Positions 37,495-48,730 of a stretch of 64,000 nucleotides of DNA are shown in pieces. Source of the DNA: an uncultured Cycloclasticus sp. (GTDB lineage Bacteria; Pseudomonadota; Gammaproteobacteria; Methylococcales; Cycloclasticaceae); contig CAJXOJ010000008.1 of NCBI GenBank assembly GCA_913057515.1, positions 1-64,000 on the forward strand, read 5' to 3'. The notes beneath the pieces were generated by a model that searched no databases, was not told where the DNA came from, and saw nothing but the letters and a program-made list of their open reading frames with translations. A program made the translations under genes and the position numbers. Each line of letters starts with the position of its first letter. Within the stretch, counting starts at the first letter, position 1.

Positions 37495-38070
37495 TTAAGT
37501 GATATTAAGCCCACTTTGTTTAAGTAATTGTGAGGTTTCATATAAAGGTAAGCCCATGACTCCTGAAAAACTCCCCTCTAACCGCTTTATAAATACCGCC
37601 GCTTTCCCTTGTATTCCATATGCTCCTGCTTTGTCTTTAGGCTCACCCGTTGCCCAGTACCATTCAATCTCACGATCAGTAAGCGTTGAAAAAGTCACCT
37701 TACTTTCACTGACAAGCCAGTGCTCTTGCTTAGCGCCAATAATAGCCACTGATGTCAGTACAGTATGGCTGGCCCCAGATAGCTGCCGAAGCATCAACAT
37801 CGCCTGCTCTTTATTATTAGGTTTACCTAAGATTTTTCCATCAATAATAACGGCTGTGTCAGACCCAAGCACCAGCACCTCATCACCTTTATACAAGGCT
37901 TTCGTTGCTGCCGCTTTCTCTATTGCTAAACGTTTCACATAGTCGTATGGGCGCTCGCCCTGAATTGGCGTCTCATCAATCTCAACCGATTTAATCTCGA
38001 AATCGACGCCTATTTGCTGCAGCAATTCTGCACGACGTGGTGATGAAGAGGCTAATATCAATCCCATCAT
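37495..38070 (-). CDS. maf: Maf-family nucleotide pyrophosphatase
   Basis: A 191-residue Maf/HAM1-like nucleoside triphosphate pyrophosphatase. Marks: LILASSSPRRAELLQQIGVDFEI at the start, LGSDTAVIIDGKILGKPNNKEQAMLMLRQLSG with the catalytic Asp, and KDKAGAYGIQGKAAVFIKRLEGSFSGVMGLPLYET near the C-terminus, split by the family motifs. The position next to rng fits the YhdE branch (dTTP/UTP pyrophosphatase), which hydrolyses canonical and modified pyrimidine nucleotides. It abuts the rlmH stop with no gap. Confidence 0.94.
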   Translation of the reverse strand: MMGLILASSSPRRAELLQQIGVDFEIKSVEIDETPIQGERPYDYVKRLAIEKAAATKALYKGDEVLVLGSDTAVIIDGKILGKPNNKEQAMLMLRQLSGASHTVLTSVAIIGAKQEHWLVSESKVTFSTLTDREIEWYWATGEPKDKAGAYGIQGKAAVFIKRLEGSFSGVMGLPLYETSQLLKQSGLNIT

Positions 38071-38541
38071 CTATTCCCTGTGGTAAGGATGGTTATTCAT
38101 TAGACTCCATCCCCTATACAGCTGCTCAGCGAGAATAATTCGCACCAGTGGATGCGGAAAGGTTAGCTGAGACAAACACCACTGCTCATTGGCCCGCTGC
38201 AAGCAAGCATCAGATAAGCCATCAGGCCCACCAATAAGAAATATAATAGAGGAGTTAACGCCTTGCCAAGTCGATAGTTTTTTTGCCACAGTCGCTGTCG
38301 ACCACTGCTTCCCCATCACCTCAAGTGCAACCACATAATCAGAGCCTTTAATCGAAGAAAGGATTTTTTTCCCCTCCTCTTCAGTCACTTTTATCAGGTT
38401 ACTTTGCTTGGTTCTTTTCGCCGGCTGAATTTCAACCAACTCAAGCGAACACTCACGCGGCATACGCTTTTCATATTCTTTGTAACCGCTAGAAACCCAA
38501 CTAGGCATTTTTTGCCCAACAGCCAAAATTTTTAGTTTCAT
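38071..38541 (-). CDS. rlmH: 23S rRNA pseudouridine-1915 N3-methyltransferase
   Basis: A 156-residue SPOUT-fold methyltransferase acting on 70S ribosomes at helix 69. The N-terminus MKLKILAVGQKMPSWVSSGYKEYEKRMP, the SAM-binding knot IIFLIGGPDGLS (about 100-111) and the C-terminal LVRIILAEQLYRGWSLMNNHPYHRE (family HPYH) are diagnostic. It normally follows rsfS; here an OmpA-like gene with two terminators lies between them. maf follows directly. Confidence 0.97.
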   Translation of the reverse strand: MKLKILAVGQKMPSWVSSGYKEYEKRMPRECSLELVEIQPAKRTKQSNLIKVTEEEGKKILSSIKGSDYVVALEVMGKQWSTATVAKKLSTWQGVNSSIIFLIGGPDGLSDACLQRANEQWCLSQLTFPHPLVRIILAEQLYRGWSLMNNHPYHRE

Positions 38542-38559
38542 TCAACACCTACTTTTCAC

Positions 38560-38586
38560 AAAAAAAGGCGGCTCATTTGAGCCGCC
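38560..38586 (-). terminator. Second terminator downstream of the OmpA lipoprotein gene
   Basis: GGCGGCTCA (38567-38575), loop TT, TGAGCCGCC (38578-38586) is a perfect 9-bp GC-rich stem. On the minus strand seven T residues (38560-38566) follow. It stops transcription before rlmH, so rlmH-maf need their own promoter in the 18 bp that remain or within this region. Confidence 0.92.
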
Positions 38587-38621
38587 TCTGATTTCTAGAC
38601 CCTACATAGACTCAGATTAAC

Positions 38622-38654
38622 AAAAAAGGCTTAACCCTTTTCATTAAGTTAAGC
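38622..38654 (-). terminator. First terminator downstream of the OmpA lipoprotein gene
   Basis: GCTTAAC (38629-38635) pairs with GTTAAGC (38648-38654) around a 12-nt loop; on the minus strand six T residues (38622-38627) follow the stem. It begins directly after the TAA of the OmpA-like gene. With the stronger hairpin 40 bp on, it forms a tandem terminator. Confidence 0.7.
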
Positions 38655-39314
38655 TTATCTAGCGTTTAATGGCGTTAACGTTATTTCTACACGTCTATTT
38701 TGCGCACGACCTTCTTTAGTAGCATTACTAGCAATCGGGCTTTGTTCGCCGTAGCCCATTACATTAAAACGCTGAGCCACAACCCCTTGTGAACGTAAAT
38801 AGCCAGAAACGCTATGAGCACGCTGTTCAGATAGCCCTTGGTTATAGGCTGCATCACCAACACTATCAGTATGTCCTACAACCGTTACTGTTGTGTCTGC
38901 ATATTCTTTAAGAATAATGGCCACTGAGTCTAATACTTGGTAAAAACCAGCATTGATACTGGAGCTATCTGTTTTGAATGTAACATTCCCAGGCATATTT
39001 AAAATAAGGTTGTTGCCCACGCGGGTAACACTCACCCCAGTACCACTAAGTTGTTGGCGCAATTTCGCTTCTTGCACATCCATATAGTAACCAACACCGC
39101 CACCTGCGGCTGCACCCAATGCGGCACCTTTTAACGCAGTATGCCTATCCCCTGTCATCGCACCGATGATAGCACCTGTCACCGCGCCCATGCCGGCACC
39201 TTTTGCCGCATTACTCGTTTGTTGCTCTTGAGTGTACGGGTTAATGGTTGTACAACCAGCGAGCGTGAATATTAAACCTGCTGCTAACCCTGTTGTTAGT
39301 TTTCTATTTCTCAT
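38655..39314 (-). CDS. OmpA-family lipoprotein with glycine-zipper (YiaD-like)
   Basis: About 219 residues from ATG 39314, chosen because AGGGAG lies 5 bp upstream and because it gives a clean lipoprotein signal (MRNRKLTTGLAAGLIFTLAGC); the longer frame to 39344 adds ten polar residues. After the lipidated Cys come a glycine-zipper segment (GAGMGAVTGAIIGAMTG, then ALGAAAGGGVGYYMD) and an OmpA peptidoglycan-binding domain (about 115-215; TVVGHTDSVGDAAYNQGLSEQRA, YGEQSPIASN, AQNRRVEITL). It likely links the outer membrane to peptidoglycan, similar to YiaD. It sits alone, with its own tandem terminator, inside the rsfS-rlmH block. Confidence 0.92.
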   Translation of the reverse strand: MRNRKLTTGLAAGLIFTLAGCTTINPYTQEQQTSNAAKGAGMGAVTGAIIGAMTGDRHTALKGAALGAAAGGGVGYYMDVQEAKLRQQLSGTGVSVTRVGNNLILNMPGNVTFKTDSSSINAGFYQVLDSVAIILKEYADTTVTVVGHTDSVGDAAYNQGLSEQRAHSVSGYLRSQGVVAQRFNVMGYGEQSPIASNATKEGRAQNRRVEITLTPLNAR

Positions 39315-39447
39315 CAAATTCTCCCTATTATTACGTCTAGCCACGAACCATACCTTTCATGACACTCACTTTAAATCTACTTAGTCTATTTACTGTGTTC
39401 AGCATTTTAACCTAGTTAAATGAACCAACGATGAACTAAAGAAGCCT

Positions 39448-39777
39448 TTACGCTTCAGCGTCGACCGTCCACAACTTTTCTAGCTGATAGAACTCACGTA
39501 TTTTAGCTTGCATAACATGAACAATGGTATCGCCCAAATCAATAAGCACCCACTCACCCGCATCCATTCCTTCAACACCTAACGGAATGAAGCCCTGCTT
39601 TTTAGATAGCATTGACACTTCCATCGCCAAGGACTTTACATGCCGGCTTGATGTGCCCGTTACAATAATGATATCGTCGGCAAACGAGCACTTATTTCGC
39701 ACATCAATCACGTCAATTTGCTGACCTTTTTTATCATCCAGCGCCTTGCTGATGTTCGTTAACAACTGCTCTGACAT
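39448..39777 (-). CDS. rsfS: Ribosome silencing factor RsfS
   Basis: A 109-residue RsfS/Iojap protein that binds L14 on the 50S subunit and blocks subunit joining during starvation. Marks: KGQQIDVIDVRNKCSFADDIIIVTGTSSRHVKSLAMEV, the family core split around the conserved Thr-Gly-Thr-Ser, and GVEGMDAGEWVLIDLGDTIVHVM with the EW motif. It starts 30 bp after nadD, the normal order. It contacts the OmpA-like gene over a 133-bp gap. Confidence 0.95.
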   Translation of the reverse strand: MSEQLLTNISKALDDKKGQQIDVIDVRNKCSFADDIIIVTGTSSRHVKSLAMEVSMLSKKQGFIPLGVEGMDAGEWVLIDLGDTIVHVMQAKIREFYQLEKLWTVDAEA

Positions 39778-39807
39778 ATTCTCTTTACCTTATCTTGTAT
39801 TATTTAG

Positions 39808-40446
39808 TTATTTATAAAAACCGTTTTTGCTAATTGCCTCAAAGCAATCACTGGTCAACATCTGCCTAACCGGTTTATTCTCTTTAAGCTGCCGCCTAAC
39901 CTGCGTTGCTGAAATATCCATCGCAGTAACAGTTTGGATGTAAATTTTACCATGTGTTCGCTGCTTTAGTTGTGACTTATCCACCACTAAAAAAGGAGCC
40001 ACATAAGCACCGACTTCTTGGCTGAATTGGTTATCAAAGCCAGCTCGATTAGTCACCACTATATGCGCCAAATCAATTATTTCTTGCCAGCGATGCCATG
40101 ACATCAATCCATTAAATGCTTCCATACCTAATATAAGCACCAGTGAGCTATCTGGCTTACGTTGCCGAAAGGACGCTAATGTGTCTACCATGTAACTTGG
40201 CCCTTTCCTTTTCATTTCACAATTATCGGCCACTAAAGCAGGGAAATCTTTAACCGCTATTTGCAATAAGGCAAAACGTTCTTCTGCAGACAATACAGGG
40301 ACTGAACGATGCGGTGGATTGGCCGACAGAACCATTCGAACTTCATCTAAGCCGACCGCTTTACCTACATCGCTTGCTGCGGTTAAGTGACCGAGATGAA
40401 TAGGGTCGAAGGTCCCACCATAGATACCAATAAATTCAATACTCAT
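39808..40446 (-). CDS. nadD: Nicotinate-nucleotide adenylyltransferase
   Basis: A 212-residue nucleotidyltransferase that adenylates nicotinate mononucleotide in NAD synthesis. GIYGGTFDPIHLGHL near the N-terminus holds the HxGH-type motif (IHLGH) that binds ATP phosphates. LVLILGMEAFNGLMSWHRWQEI and a C-terminal ISATQVRRQLKENKPV (ISxTxxR motif) complete the site. It lies between proA and rsfS. Confidence 0.96.
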   Translation of the reverse strand: MSIEFIGIYGGTFDPIHLGHLTAASDVGKAVGLDEVRMVLSANPPHRSVPVLSAEERFALLQIAVKDFPALVADNCEMKRKGPSYMVDTLASFRQRKPDSSLVLILGMEAFNGLMSWHRWQEIIDLAHIVVTNRAGFDNQFSQEVGAYVAPFLVVDKSQLKQRTHGKIYIQTVTAMDISATQVRRQLKENKPVRQMLTSDCFEAISKNGFYK

Positions 40447-40479
40447 ACTCGTTATTGGCTCTGTATAAGCAATGCAAGC

Positions 40480-41739
40480 TTATTGACGAATCTGTCCGTC
40501 ACCCAACACGATATACTTTTGAGTCGTTAAGCCTACCAAACCCACCGGTCCCCGTGCATGCAATTTATTCGTACTAATGCCAATTTCACCGCCTAAACCA
40601 TATTCAAAGCCATCTGCAAAACGTGTTGACGCATTTACCATCACAGAACTGGAGTCGACCTCACGTAAAAAACGCATCGCCTTAGCATAATCTGCTGTTA
40701 CGATCGACTCTGTATGCCCCGAACCATGTTGATGAATATGATCCATCGCAGCATCCATATCGCTGACGATACGAATAGATAAAATAGGCGCCAAGTATTC
40801 CTCATCCCAATCAGCCTCTTTCGCTTGAATGCAACTTGGTAAAATTTCACAGGTTCTTTCGCAACCACGAAGTTCTACATTTTCAGTCGCGTATAACTCG
40901 GCAAGTTCTGGCAATATTGCAGAAGCTATACCCTCGGCCACCAATAATGTCTCCATCGTATTACAGGTTCCATAGCGTTGCGTTTTTGCGTTAAATGCGA
41001 TGGATTTTGCCATCTCTTTATCCGCTAGATCATCTATATAAACGTGGCAAACACCATGTAAGTGTTTGATGACAGGAACACGCGCTTCTTTACTAATTCG
41101 TTCAATTAAGCCTTTTCCACCTCGTGGAATAATCACATCTACAGTCCCTTCCATACGGATCAACTCTCCCACTGCATTGCGATCGGTGGTTTCAATAATT
41201 TGCACCACGTCAGCAGGTAAGCCAGCCTGTTCCAAACCGCTACTAATACAAGCAGCAATAGCTTGGTTAGAATGCTTTGCTTCTGATCCACCTCGCAAAA
41301 TACTGGCATTACCAGACTTTAAACACAAAGCAGCCGCATCCGCCGTTACATTAGGGCGTGACTCGTAAATGATGCCAATAACACCTAAAGGAACTCGCAT
41401 TTGACCCACTTTAATACCCGATGGACGCGAGTTAATTTGACTCATTTCTCCAGCAGGGTCTGGCAAAGCCACTATTTGCTTCAGACCTTCAGCCATTGCC
41501 AGCACACGCTCTTCATTAAGCTCTAGACGGTCTAGTAAGGCTGTATCTAGGCCATTGTCTTTACCCGCCTTCATATCGAGTGCATTCGCTTTCAAAATAG
41601 TTAGCTGCTCAGCTTCAAGAGCATCCGCAATCGCCTCTAATGCCTTGTTTTTAATACCTGTATTAGCACTGGCAATCACTCGAGCAGCACTTTTTGCGCG
41701 CTGCCCTAAGCCTTCCATGTATTCAATTAGTTCACTCAT
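40480..41739 (-). CDS. proA: Gamma-glutamyl phosphate reductase
   Basis: A 419-residue aldehyde-dehydrogenase-fold enzyme reducing glutamyl-5-phosphate to glutamate semialdehyde in proline synthesis. [30 protein letters not shown] contains the NADPH-binding start; [14 protein letters not shown] and the catalytic Cys in [17 protein letters not shown] are present. AAACxxx-like ending is replaced by the family [18 protein letters not shown]. The partner proB is not in the window. Placement between holA and nadD occurs in Pseudomonas. Confidence 0.97.
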   Translation of the reverse strand: MSELIEYMEGLGQRAKSAARVIASANTGIKNKALEAIADALEAEQLTILKANALDMKAGKDNGLDTALLDRLELNEERVLAMAEGLKQIVALPDPAGEMSQINSRPSGIKVGQMRVPLGVIGIIYESRPNVTADAAALCLKSGNASILRGGSEAKHSNQAIAACISSGLEQAGLPADVVQIIETTDRNAVGELIRMEGTVDVIIPRGGKGLIERISKEARVPVIKHLHGVCHVYIDDLADKEMAKSIAFNAKTQRYGTCNTMETLLVAEGIASAILPELAELYATENVELRGCERTCEILPSCIQAKEADWDEEYLAPILSIRIVSDMDAAMDHIHQHGSGHTESIVTADYAKAMRFLREVDSSSVMVNASTRFADGFEYGLGGEIGISTNKLHARGPVGLVGLTTQKYIVLGDGQIRQ

Positions 41740-41776
41740 CTTTATACCTGTCAGTCATCTGTACGTTATCGGCTGA

Positions 41777-42814
41777 TTATACCGCCACCAAGCCATATTG
41801 TTTTAATCGGCTTGGCTCACAAAAAGCTAAACAAATCTGCTCTATAAGCAGCCATTCATCACCGATTCCCACCCCTTTTGTAATGCGTTCTGCTTTAGCA
41901 CATGCTTGCACTAAACCGTGCCATTGCTCTAGGCTACCGCGAGATAGCGCTGACAAATAAGCCGATTTTTTATTGTCCCATGTTCTATGTTTCTTAAATG
42001 TCGCATCGGTGCGACCTGTCGTTCTCTTTTCAAAACTTAAGCCGGCAAGAACACGCAATTCGCGCATGAGCGCCCACAACACAACGGGAGCAGCAAGTTT
42101 TTCACCCTGCAAGCCTCTAAGGATATGAACGGTTCTTACTGAATCGCCCGCCAATAGGGTATCGGTTAACTTAAAAACATCGTATCGCGCATTATCGGCC
42201 ACGCTATTAATAATATCGTCTGCGGACAATTCAACAGCACCAAAAAGAATATGTAGCTTTTCAATTTCCTGGTCTGCTGCTAGTAAATTCCCCTCAACAC
42301 TATCGGCCAGCAATTTAATGCCTTGTTGACTCGAACTTAAGCCTTTACGCTGAAGTCGGTGTTTCAGCCAGTGTATTAATTTGCCATCGGCTAATGGCCA
42401 TACTTGCACAACAACACCGTGCTGATCTATCGACTTAAACCATTTCGCTTTTTTTGAATTCGCGTCTAGCTTGCCAGCAATAATAATAAGTACATTATCG
42501 TTCGATAGCTCCGCGATGACTTTCTCAATAGCCAGCGAACCTTCTCGACCGGGCTTCGCCGTGGGTAAGTTTAATTCAATCAGGTTTTTTTCTGCAAATA
42601 AGGACTGACTTAAACAAGCAGCAAACAGCTGATTCCAATCAAACTTGCCTTCCACATGAAGCACTACGCGATTAAGAAAACCGGCTTCTCGCGCTTTTTT
42701 ACGAATAAGGTCAACAGCTTCACCTTGTTGCAACGGTTCATCACCAGACACTAGATATACTGGTGATAGCCCTTTATCGACAGAAGAAGAAAGTTGATTA
42801 GCGTCTAATTGCAT
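41777..42814 (-). CDS. holA: DNA polymerase III delta subunit
   Basis: A 345-residue clamp-loader subunit that opens the beta sliding clamp. The N-terminus MQLDANQLSSSVDKGLSPVYLVSGDEPLQQGEAVDLIRKKA is typical, with the delta-specific SGDEPL box and the clamp-binding Leu-Phe element in QSLFAEKNLIELNLP. The AAA+-like domain lacks a functional nucleotide site, as is normal for delta. The C-terminal collar has LEQWHGLVQACAKAERITKG. It follows lptE by 35 bp in the conserved leuS-lptE-holA order. Confidence 0.95.
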   Translation of the reverse strand: MQLDANQLSSSVDKGLSPVYLVSGDEPLQQGEAVDLIRKKAREAGFLNRVVLHVEGKFDWNQLFAACLSQSLFAEKNLIELNLPTAKPGREGSLAIEKVIAELSNDNVLIIIAGKLDANSKKAKWFKSIDQHGVVVQVWPLADGKLIHWLKHRLQRKGLSSSQQGIKLLADSVEGNLLAADQEIEKLHILFGAVELSADDIINSVADNARYDVFKLTDTLLAGDSVRTVHILRGLQGEKLAAPVVLWALMRELRVLAGLSFEKRTTGRTDATFKKHRTWDNKKSAYLSALSRGSLEQWHGLVQACAKAERITKGVGIGDEWLLIEQICLAFCEPSRLKQYGLVAV

Positions 42815-42849
42815 CTGCTCTAGCTTCTCACAAGCTAGCCATTTTTATA

Positions 42850-43386
42850 TTAAAGAGCGACTGGAGTTACTTTTAGTGCCTGCACTCGTCTTAAAATTTG
42901 TTGTGCAGCGTCACGCTTTAAATCACGTGCGATAACCGCTGACTCATTCGTTCGACCAATCACGTCATTTTCATCATCAATAAAATCTCGAACAAGCAAT
43001 AAAGCCTCATTATCCAATAGCACCTCACCATCAACTATCGCTAAACTATAAATAACAGAGTATTGCATTTCCGACTCGCGAACTTTACCCCTTGAGTCAA
43101 CACTCAATGTTCTGTTTTCTGACTCTTCTTTATGGATCGTCAAGACAGCATCCGCATCAGAACGCTTAGTAACCACATCAGCCGAATAGGCAAGCATCTC
43201 ATTTAAATCCTTCACTAAGTCACTACTTTGCGAACCTGCAACATATATTTTCTGAAGTTCAGCAGGCAATTCAAACGACCCTCTTAACTTAAAGCCACAC
43301 CCCGTTAACAATATAGATAGCAAGCAAATAGATATGACTAAACGTAGCATAAGGTAAGTGTTCGTTTGATTATTTATCATCTTCAT
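42850..43386 (-). CDS. lptE: LptE, LPS assembly lipoprotein
   Basis: A 178-residue outer-membrane lipoprotein that plugs the LptD barrel. The signal ends in a lipobox (LLSILLTGCGFKLRG). GFKLRG with the following FELPAELQKIYV is the LptE/RlpB signature. The start at ATG 43386 lies 5 bp after the leuS stop; an internal ATG (at MLRLVIS) would give a more compact signal peptide. The order leuS-lptE-holA is conserved across gammaproteobacteria. Confidence 0.94.
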   Translation of the reverse strand: MKMINNQTNTYLMLRLVISICLLSILLTGCGFKLRGSFELPAELQKIYVAGSQSSDLVKDLNEMLAYSADVVTKRSDADAVLTIHKEESENRTLSVDSRGKVRESEMQYSVIYSLAIVDGEVLLDNEALLLVRDFIDDENDVIGRTNESAVIARDLKRDAAQQILRRVQALKVTPVAL

Positions 43387-43391
43387 ATCCG

Positions 43392-45887
<2,496 letters not shown>

Positions 45888-45997
45888 TTAGCTACCTCCA
45901 AATCTAAAGTTGTATTAGGCAGAACAAGCCTTTAAATTTTTTTCATACAAACTAAGATTAACTGTTTTAAAAAGCGACCCTAAGCTAAGGAGATTTT

Positions 45998-46522
45998 ATG
46001 ACTAACCCTTTACAAGACAAGCTACTTCACGCGTACGATAAAATGTCTCAGCGACTTCATGATGCTGTGGAACAGGCCGAGAAACTCGCGATCCCGACCA
46101 TCGACGAAAACCTGAAAATAGCACAAGAAAAAGCGGTTGAATTAGGTGAGTTGAGCAAGGAAGAAGCGAACAAAGTCGCCGCTTATCTAAAAAGAGATAT
46201 AGAGGACGTTGCTGTTTATCTGCAAGAAACTCAACAAGAGTTCTCCGATTGGTTATCATTTGAATCTGACTTGCTCGAAAGTAAAGTCGGTGATTGGATC
46301 AACTTGGTGGCCGACAAAACCAAATTACAATGGGATCAGCTCCGTTTTAATGCCATTAAAAGCCAGTTGTATCATTCTGGTGGCGTGACCGGCCCCGGCA
46401 CACTAGAGTGCACGCATTGCCAACAGACGCTTAATTTTAAGAAAACCGGCCATATTCCACCCTGTCCAAGTTGCCATAAAACAGAATTCAAACGTCACAC
46501 CAAAAGTTCAGCTAAGCAATGA
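45998..46522 (+). CDS. ybeL: YbeL-family zinc-ribbon protein (DUF1451)
   Basis: A 174-residue cytosolic protein. An alpha-helical, coiled-coil-like N-terminal part (about 1-115, charged with AEKLAIPTIDENLKIAQEKAVELGELSKEEANKV) is followed by TKLQWDQLRF and a four-Cys zinc ribbon: CTHCQQTL (about 141) and CPSCHKTEFKRH (about 157). It matches E. coli YbeL, which is also divergent from leuS. The function of YbeL is unknown. A strong AAGGAGA ribosome site precedes ATG 45998. The stop overlaps the parA-like start by 4 bp. Confidence 0.88.
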   Translation: MTNPLQDKLLHAYDKMSQRLHDAVEQAEKLAIPTIDENLKIAQEKAVELGELSKEEANKVAAYLKRDIEDVAVYLQETQQEFSDWLSFESDLLESKVGDWINLVADKTKLQWDQLRFNAIKSQLYHSGGVTGPGTLECTHCQQTLNFKKTGHIPPCPSCHKTEFKRHTKSSAKQ

Positions 46523-47286
46523 ATCGCGTTATTTTCAACAAAAAAGGTGGTGTTGGAAAATCAACGATTACCTGTAACTTAGCCGCCATTAGTGCCTCAA
46601 CGGGTAAAAAAACCTTAGTTGTTGACCTTGATACTCAAGGCAACTCAAGCCACTACTTATTAGGCTATCGGACGGAAGAGCTCGAATCGACATTAGCTGA
46701 TTTTTATGCTGGCACCCTGAGCGTTAGTTTATTTCCTAAAGAGTTTAGTCAGTTTATCTATGAAACGCAGGTGCCAAACCTATATGTTATGCCTTCGCAC
46801 CCCGATATGGATAATTTACACGCCAAACTCGAGTCACGTTACAAGATTTACAAACTAAAAGAAGCTCTCGAGCTAATGGATGATTTTGATAATGTATTTA
46901 TTGACACACCGCCTGCATTAAATTTCTACACTCGTTCAGCATTAATCGCTGCAGATAACTGTATTATTCCCTTTGACTGCGATATTTTTTCAAAACAAGC
47001 ACTTTATTCTTTGCTTGATACCTTGGCAGAAATCAAGGCTGACCATAACCCTAACTTAGCTCTTGAAGGCATCGTGGTTAACCAATTCCAAACACGTGCA
47101 AAGTTACCCTCACAGCTTATTGAAGAGCTTATCGATGACAAACTTAAACTATTTAAAACTAGAATATCGCCATCCGTAAAAATACGAGAGTCACACAGTG
47201 CTTGCCAGCCGTTGGTTCAATATGCGCCAACACATAAAGTAACTGAAGAATTTAAAAGCCTGTACAAAGAACTAAAGAAAAAATAA
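46519..47286 (+). CDS. Orphan ParA/Soj-type ATPase
   Basis: A 255-residue deviant-Walker ATPase. The P-loop FNKKGGVGKSTITCNLA (about 6-22) has both Lys residues of the ParA/MinD class; DLDTQGNSSHYLLG is the A' motif, and VFIDTPPALNFYTRSAL the Walker B region. The fold is otherwise complete (VVNQFQTRAK, HSACQPLVQYAP). No parB follows, and the usual chromosomal parAB site is near gidAB, so it is probably not the main chromosome partitioning protein. The start overlaps the ybeL-like gene by 4 bp (ATGA), suggesting the two work together. The substrate or cargo is unknown. Confidence 0.88.
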   Translation: MNRVIFNKKGGVGKSTITCNLAAISASTGKKTLVVDLDTQGNSSHYLLGYRTEELESTLADFYAGTLSVSLFPKEFSQFIYETQVPNLYVMPSHPDMDNLHAKLESRYKIYKLKEALELMDDFDNVFIDTPPALNFYTRSALIAADNCIIPFDCDIFSKQALYSLLDTLAEIKADHNPNLALEGIVVNQFQTRAKLPSQLIEELIDDKLKLFKTRISPSVKIRESHSACQPLVQYAPTHKVTEEFKSLYKELKKK

Positions 47287-47300
47287 TTGCATTAATACCC

Positions 47301-47330
47301 AAAATTAAGTTAAAACACATACTTAATTTT
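47301..47330 (+). terminator. AT-rich hairpin after the parA-like gene
   Basis: AAAATTAAGT (47301-47310) and ACTTAATTTT (47321-47330) form a perfect 10-bp stem with a 10-nt loop, 14 bp past the stop. The stem is only A-T rich and the following T-tract is short, so it is a weak terminator candidate. Confidence 0.4.
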
Positions 47331-47420
47331 AATTGAGCACACACAAATAGCCTACGGTGGCAGTGATAAACTGGCCGTTCTAGTTCACTTACTAAAACCA
47401 ACCTCTTTAAAAAAATACTT

Positions 47421-48494
47421 ATGAAAAAACTATTCGGCAGCTTATTTGGCGGCTCAAAAAAAGAACCGTTAACAGCCACTATTCAACCATCAGGTCAAAC
47501 ATTCCAAGTCCCTAAGAATACTACCTTATTACAAACGGCTCTTAACGAAGGCGTGAACTTTCCTTATCATTGTACGGTAGGCACCTGTGGCAACTGCCGC
47601 TGCAAACTGGTTGATGGCGAGGTAAAAGCTATTATGGATTTCTCATACACTTTATCTGAACAAGAAATATCAGAGGGTTATATTTTAGCCTGCCAAAGCT
47701 TATTAAGATCAGACGTTGTGGTTGAACTGGAGGCCGATGCCAACTTGCCAAACCATGCGATGGAAACCTTTAACGGCACCATCATTGATACTCACATGCA
47801 TACGCACGATATTATGGAAGTAACGGTTGAGTTAGACCGTAATATTTCTTTTACTGCTGGGCAATTTGCCGACATTGGACTAGAAGGTTTTGAACGTCAC
47901 CGTAGCTACTCATTTGCTAGCGCACCGGTTGATGGTGGCCAATCAACGCTGTGTTTTCATGTGCGAAATGTACCGGGCGGTGATTATACTCAGTGGCTTT
48001 TTGAAAAAGACCGTAAAGGGGAACGCTTTGAACTACATGGACCCAGTGGTGCCTTTTGGTTAAGAACAGCCGACACCCCTATTTTAGGTGTCGCCGGCGG
48101 GAGTGGAATGGCGCCTTTAAAATCCATTTTGGAAGACGCACTAGCAAAAAATGTAAACCGCCCTGTTACTTATTTATTTGGAGCACGAGCTCAACGTGAC
48201 TTATATTGCCTAGACGAAATGCAAGCTCTTGAGAAAAAGTGGCCAAATACTTTTAAGTTTATTCCTATACTCTCTGAGGAGCCTGAAGACTCTGACTGGA
48301 CAGGCAAACGAGGCTTAGTAACCGACTTTATTAACGATGAAACAACTGGATTTCCGGTGTCACAAAGCCATGCCTACCTCTGTGGCCCGCCAGGAATGAT
48401 TGATGCCACCATGGTAAAGCTCGAAGAAGCCCATGTTGATTTAGACAACATCCATTACGATAAATTTCTAGACTCTAGGCAGTTAGACGACTAA
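47421..48494 (+). CDS. NAD(P)H-dependent 2Fe-2S/FAD reductase (oxygenase-type)
   Basis: A 357-residue electron-transfer flavoprotein. The N-terminal plant-type ferredoxin domain (about 18-100) has CTVGTCGNCRCKLVDG and the fourth ligand in LACQS. The FAD domain carries RSYSFASAP (RxYS motif), and the NAD domain GVAGGSGMAPLKSIL and YLCGPPGMIDA near the C-terminus. This layout is that of class IB reductases serving phenol hydroxylase, toluene/xylene and naphthalene dioxygenases. No oxygenase or ferredoxin partner is in the window, so the acceptor is unknown. A CDP-6-deoxy-delta-3,4-glucoseen reductase-like role is a less likely alternative. It has its own 134-bp upstream gap. Confidence 0.88.
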   Translation: MKKLFGSLFGGSKKEPLTATIQPSGQTFQVPKNTTLLQTALNEGVNFPYHCTVGTCGNCRCKLVDGEVKAIMDFSYTLSEQEISEGYILACQSLLRSDVVVELEADANLPNHAMETFNGTIIDTHMHTHDIMEVTVELDRNISFTAGQFADIGLEGFERHRSYSFASAPVDGGQSTLCFHVRNVPGGDYTQWLFEKDRKGERFELHGPSGAFWLRTADTPILGVAGGSGMAPLKSILEDALAKNVNRPVTYLFGARAQRDLYCLDEMQALEKKWPNTFKFIPILSEEPEDSDWTGKRGLVTDFINDETTGFPVSQSHAYLCGPPGMIDATMVKLEEAHVDLDNIHYDKFLDSRQLDD

Positions 48495-48547
48495 AAAAGA
48501 TCTCTTCCTGCCTACTAGGCCTATATAGAAATATGTATTAATCGCTT

Positions 48548-48587
48548 GAGCGCTACGATACTGCCAGTTCGGCCTATCGTAGCGTTC
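48548..48587. terminator. Hairpin between the convergent reductase and lnt genes
   Basis: GAGCGCTACGATA (48548-48560) and TATCGTAGCGTTC (48575-48587) form a 13-bp stem with one G-U pair and a 14-nt loop, between converging genes. No strong U-tract flanks it, so termination is only probable. Confidence 0.5.
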
Positions 48588-48730
48588 AATTAATCAGTTC
48601 TGAATGCTCAAGGGCAGCGCTTTTCAACGTAAAGCGAACCTATCTTTAACAAAAAAGTTACTGCTGGAAAGTGCTAAATAGATAGGCGCACACACTAAAC
48701 AGACAAAACCTTAATGAACTGACCTTTTAT

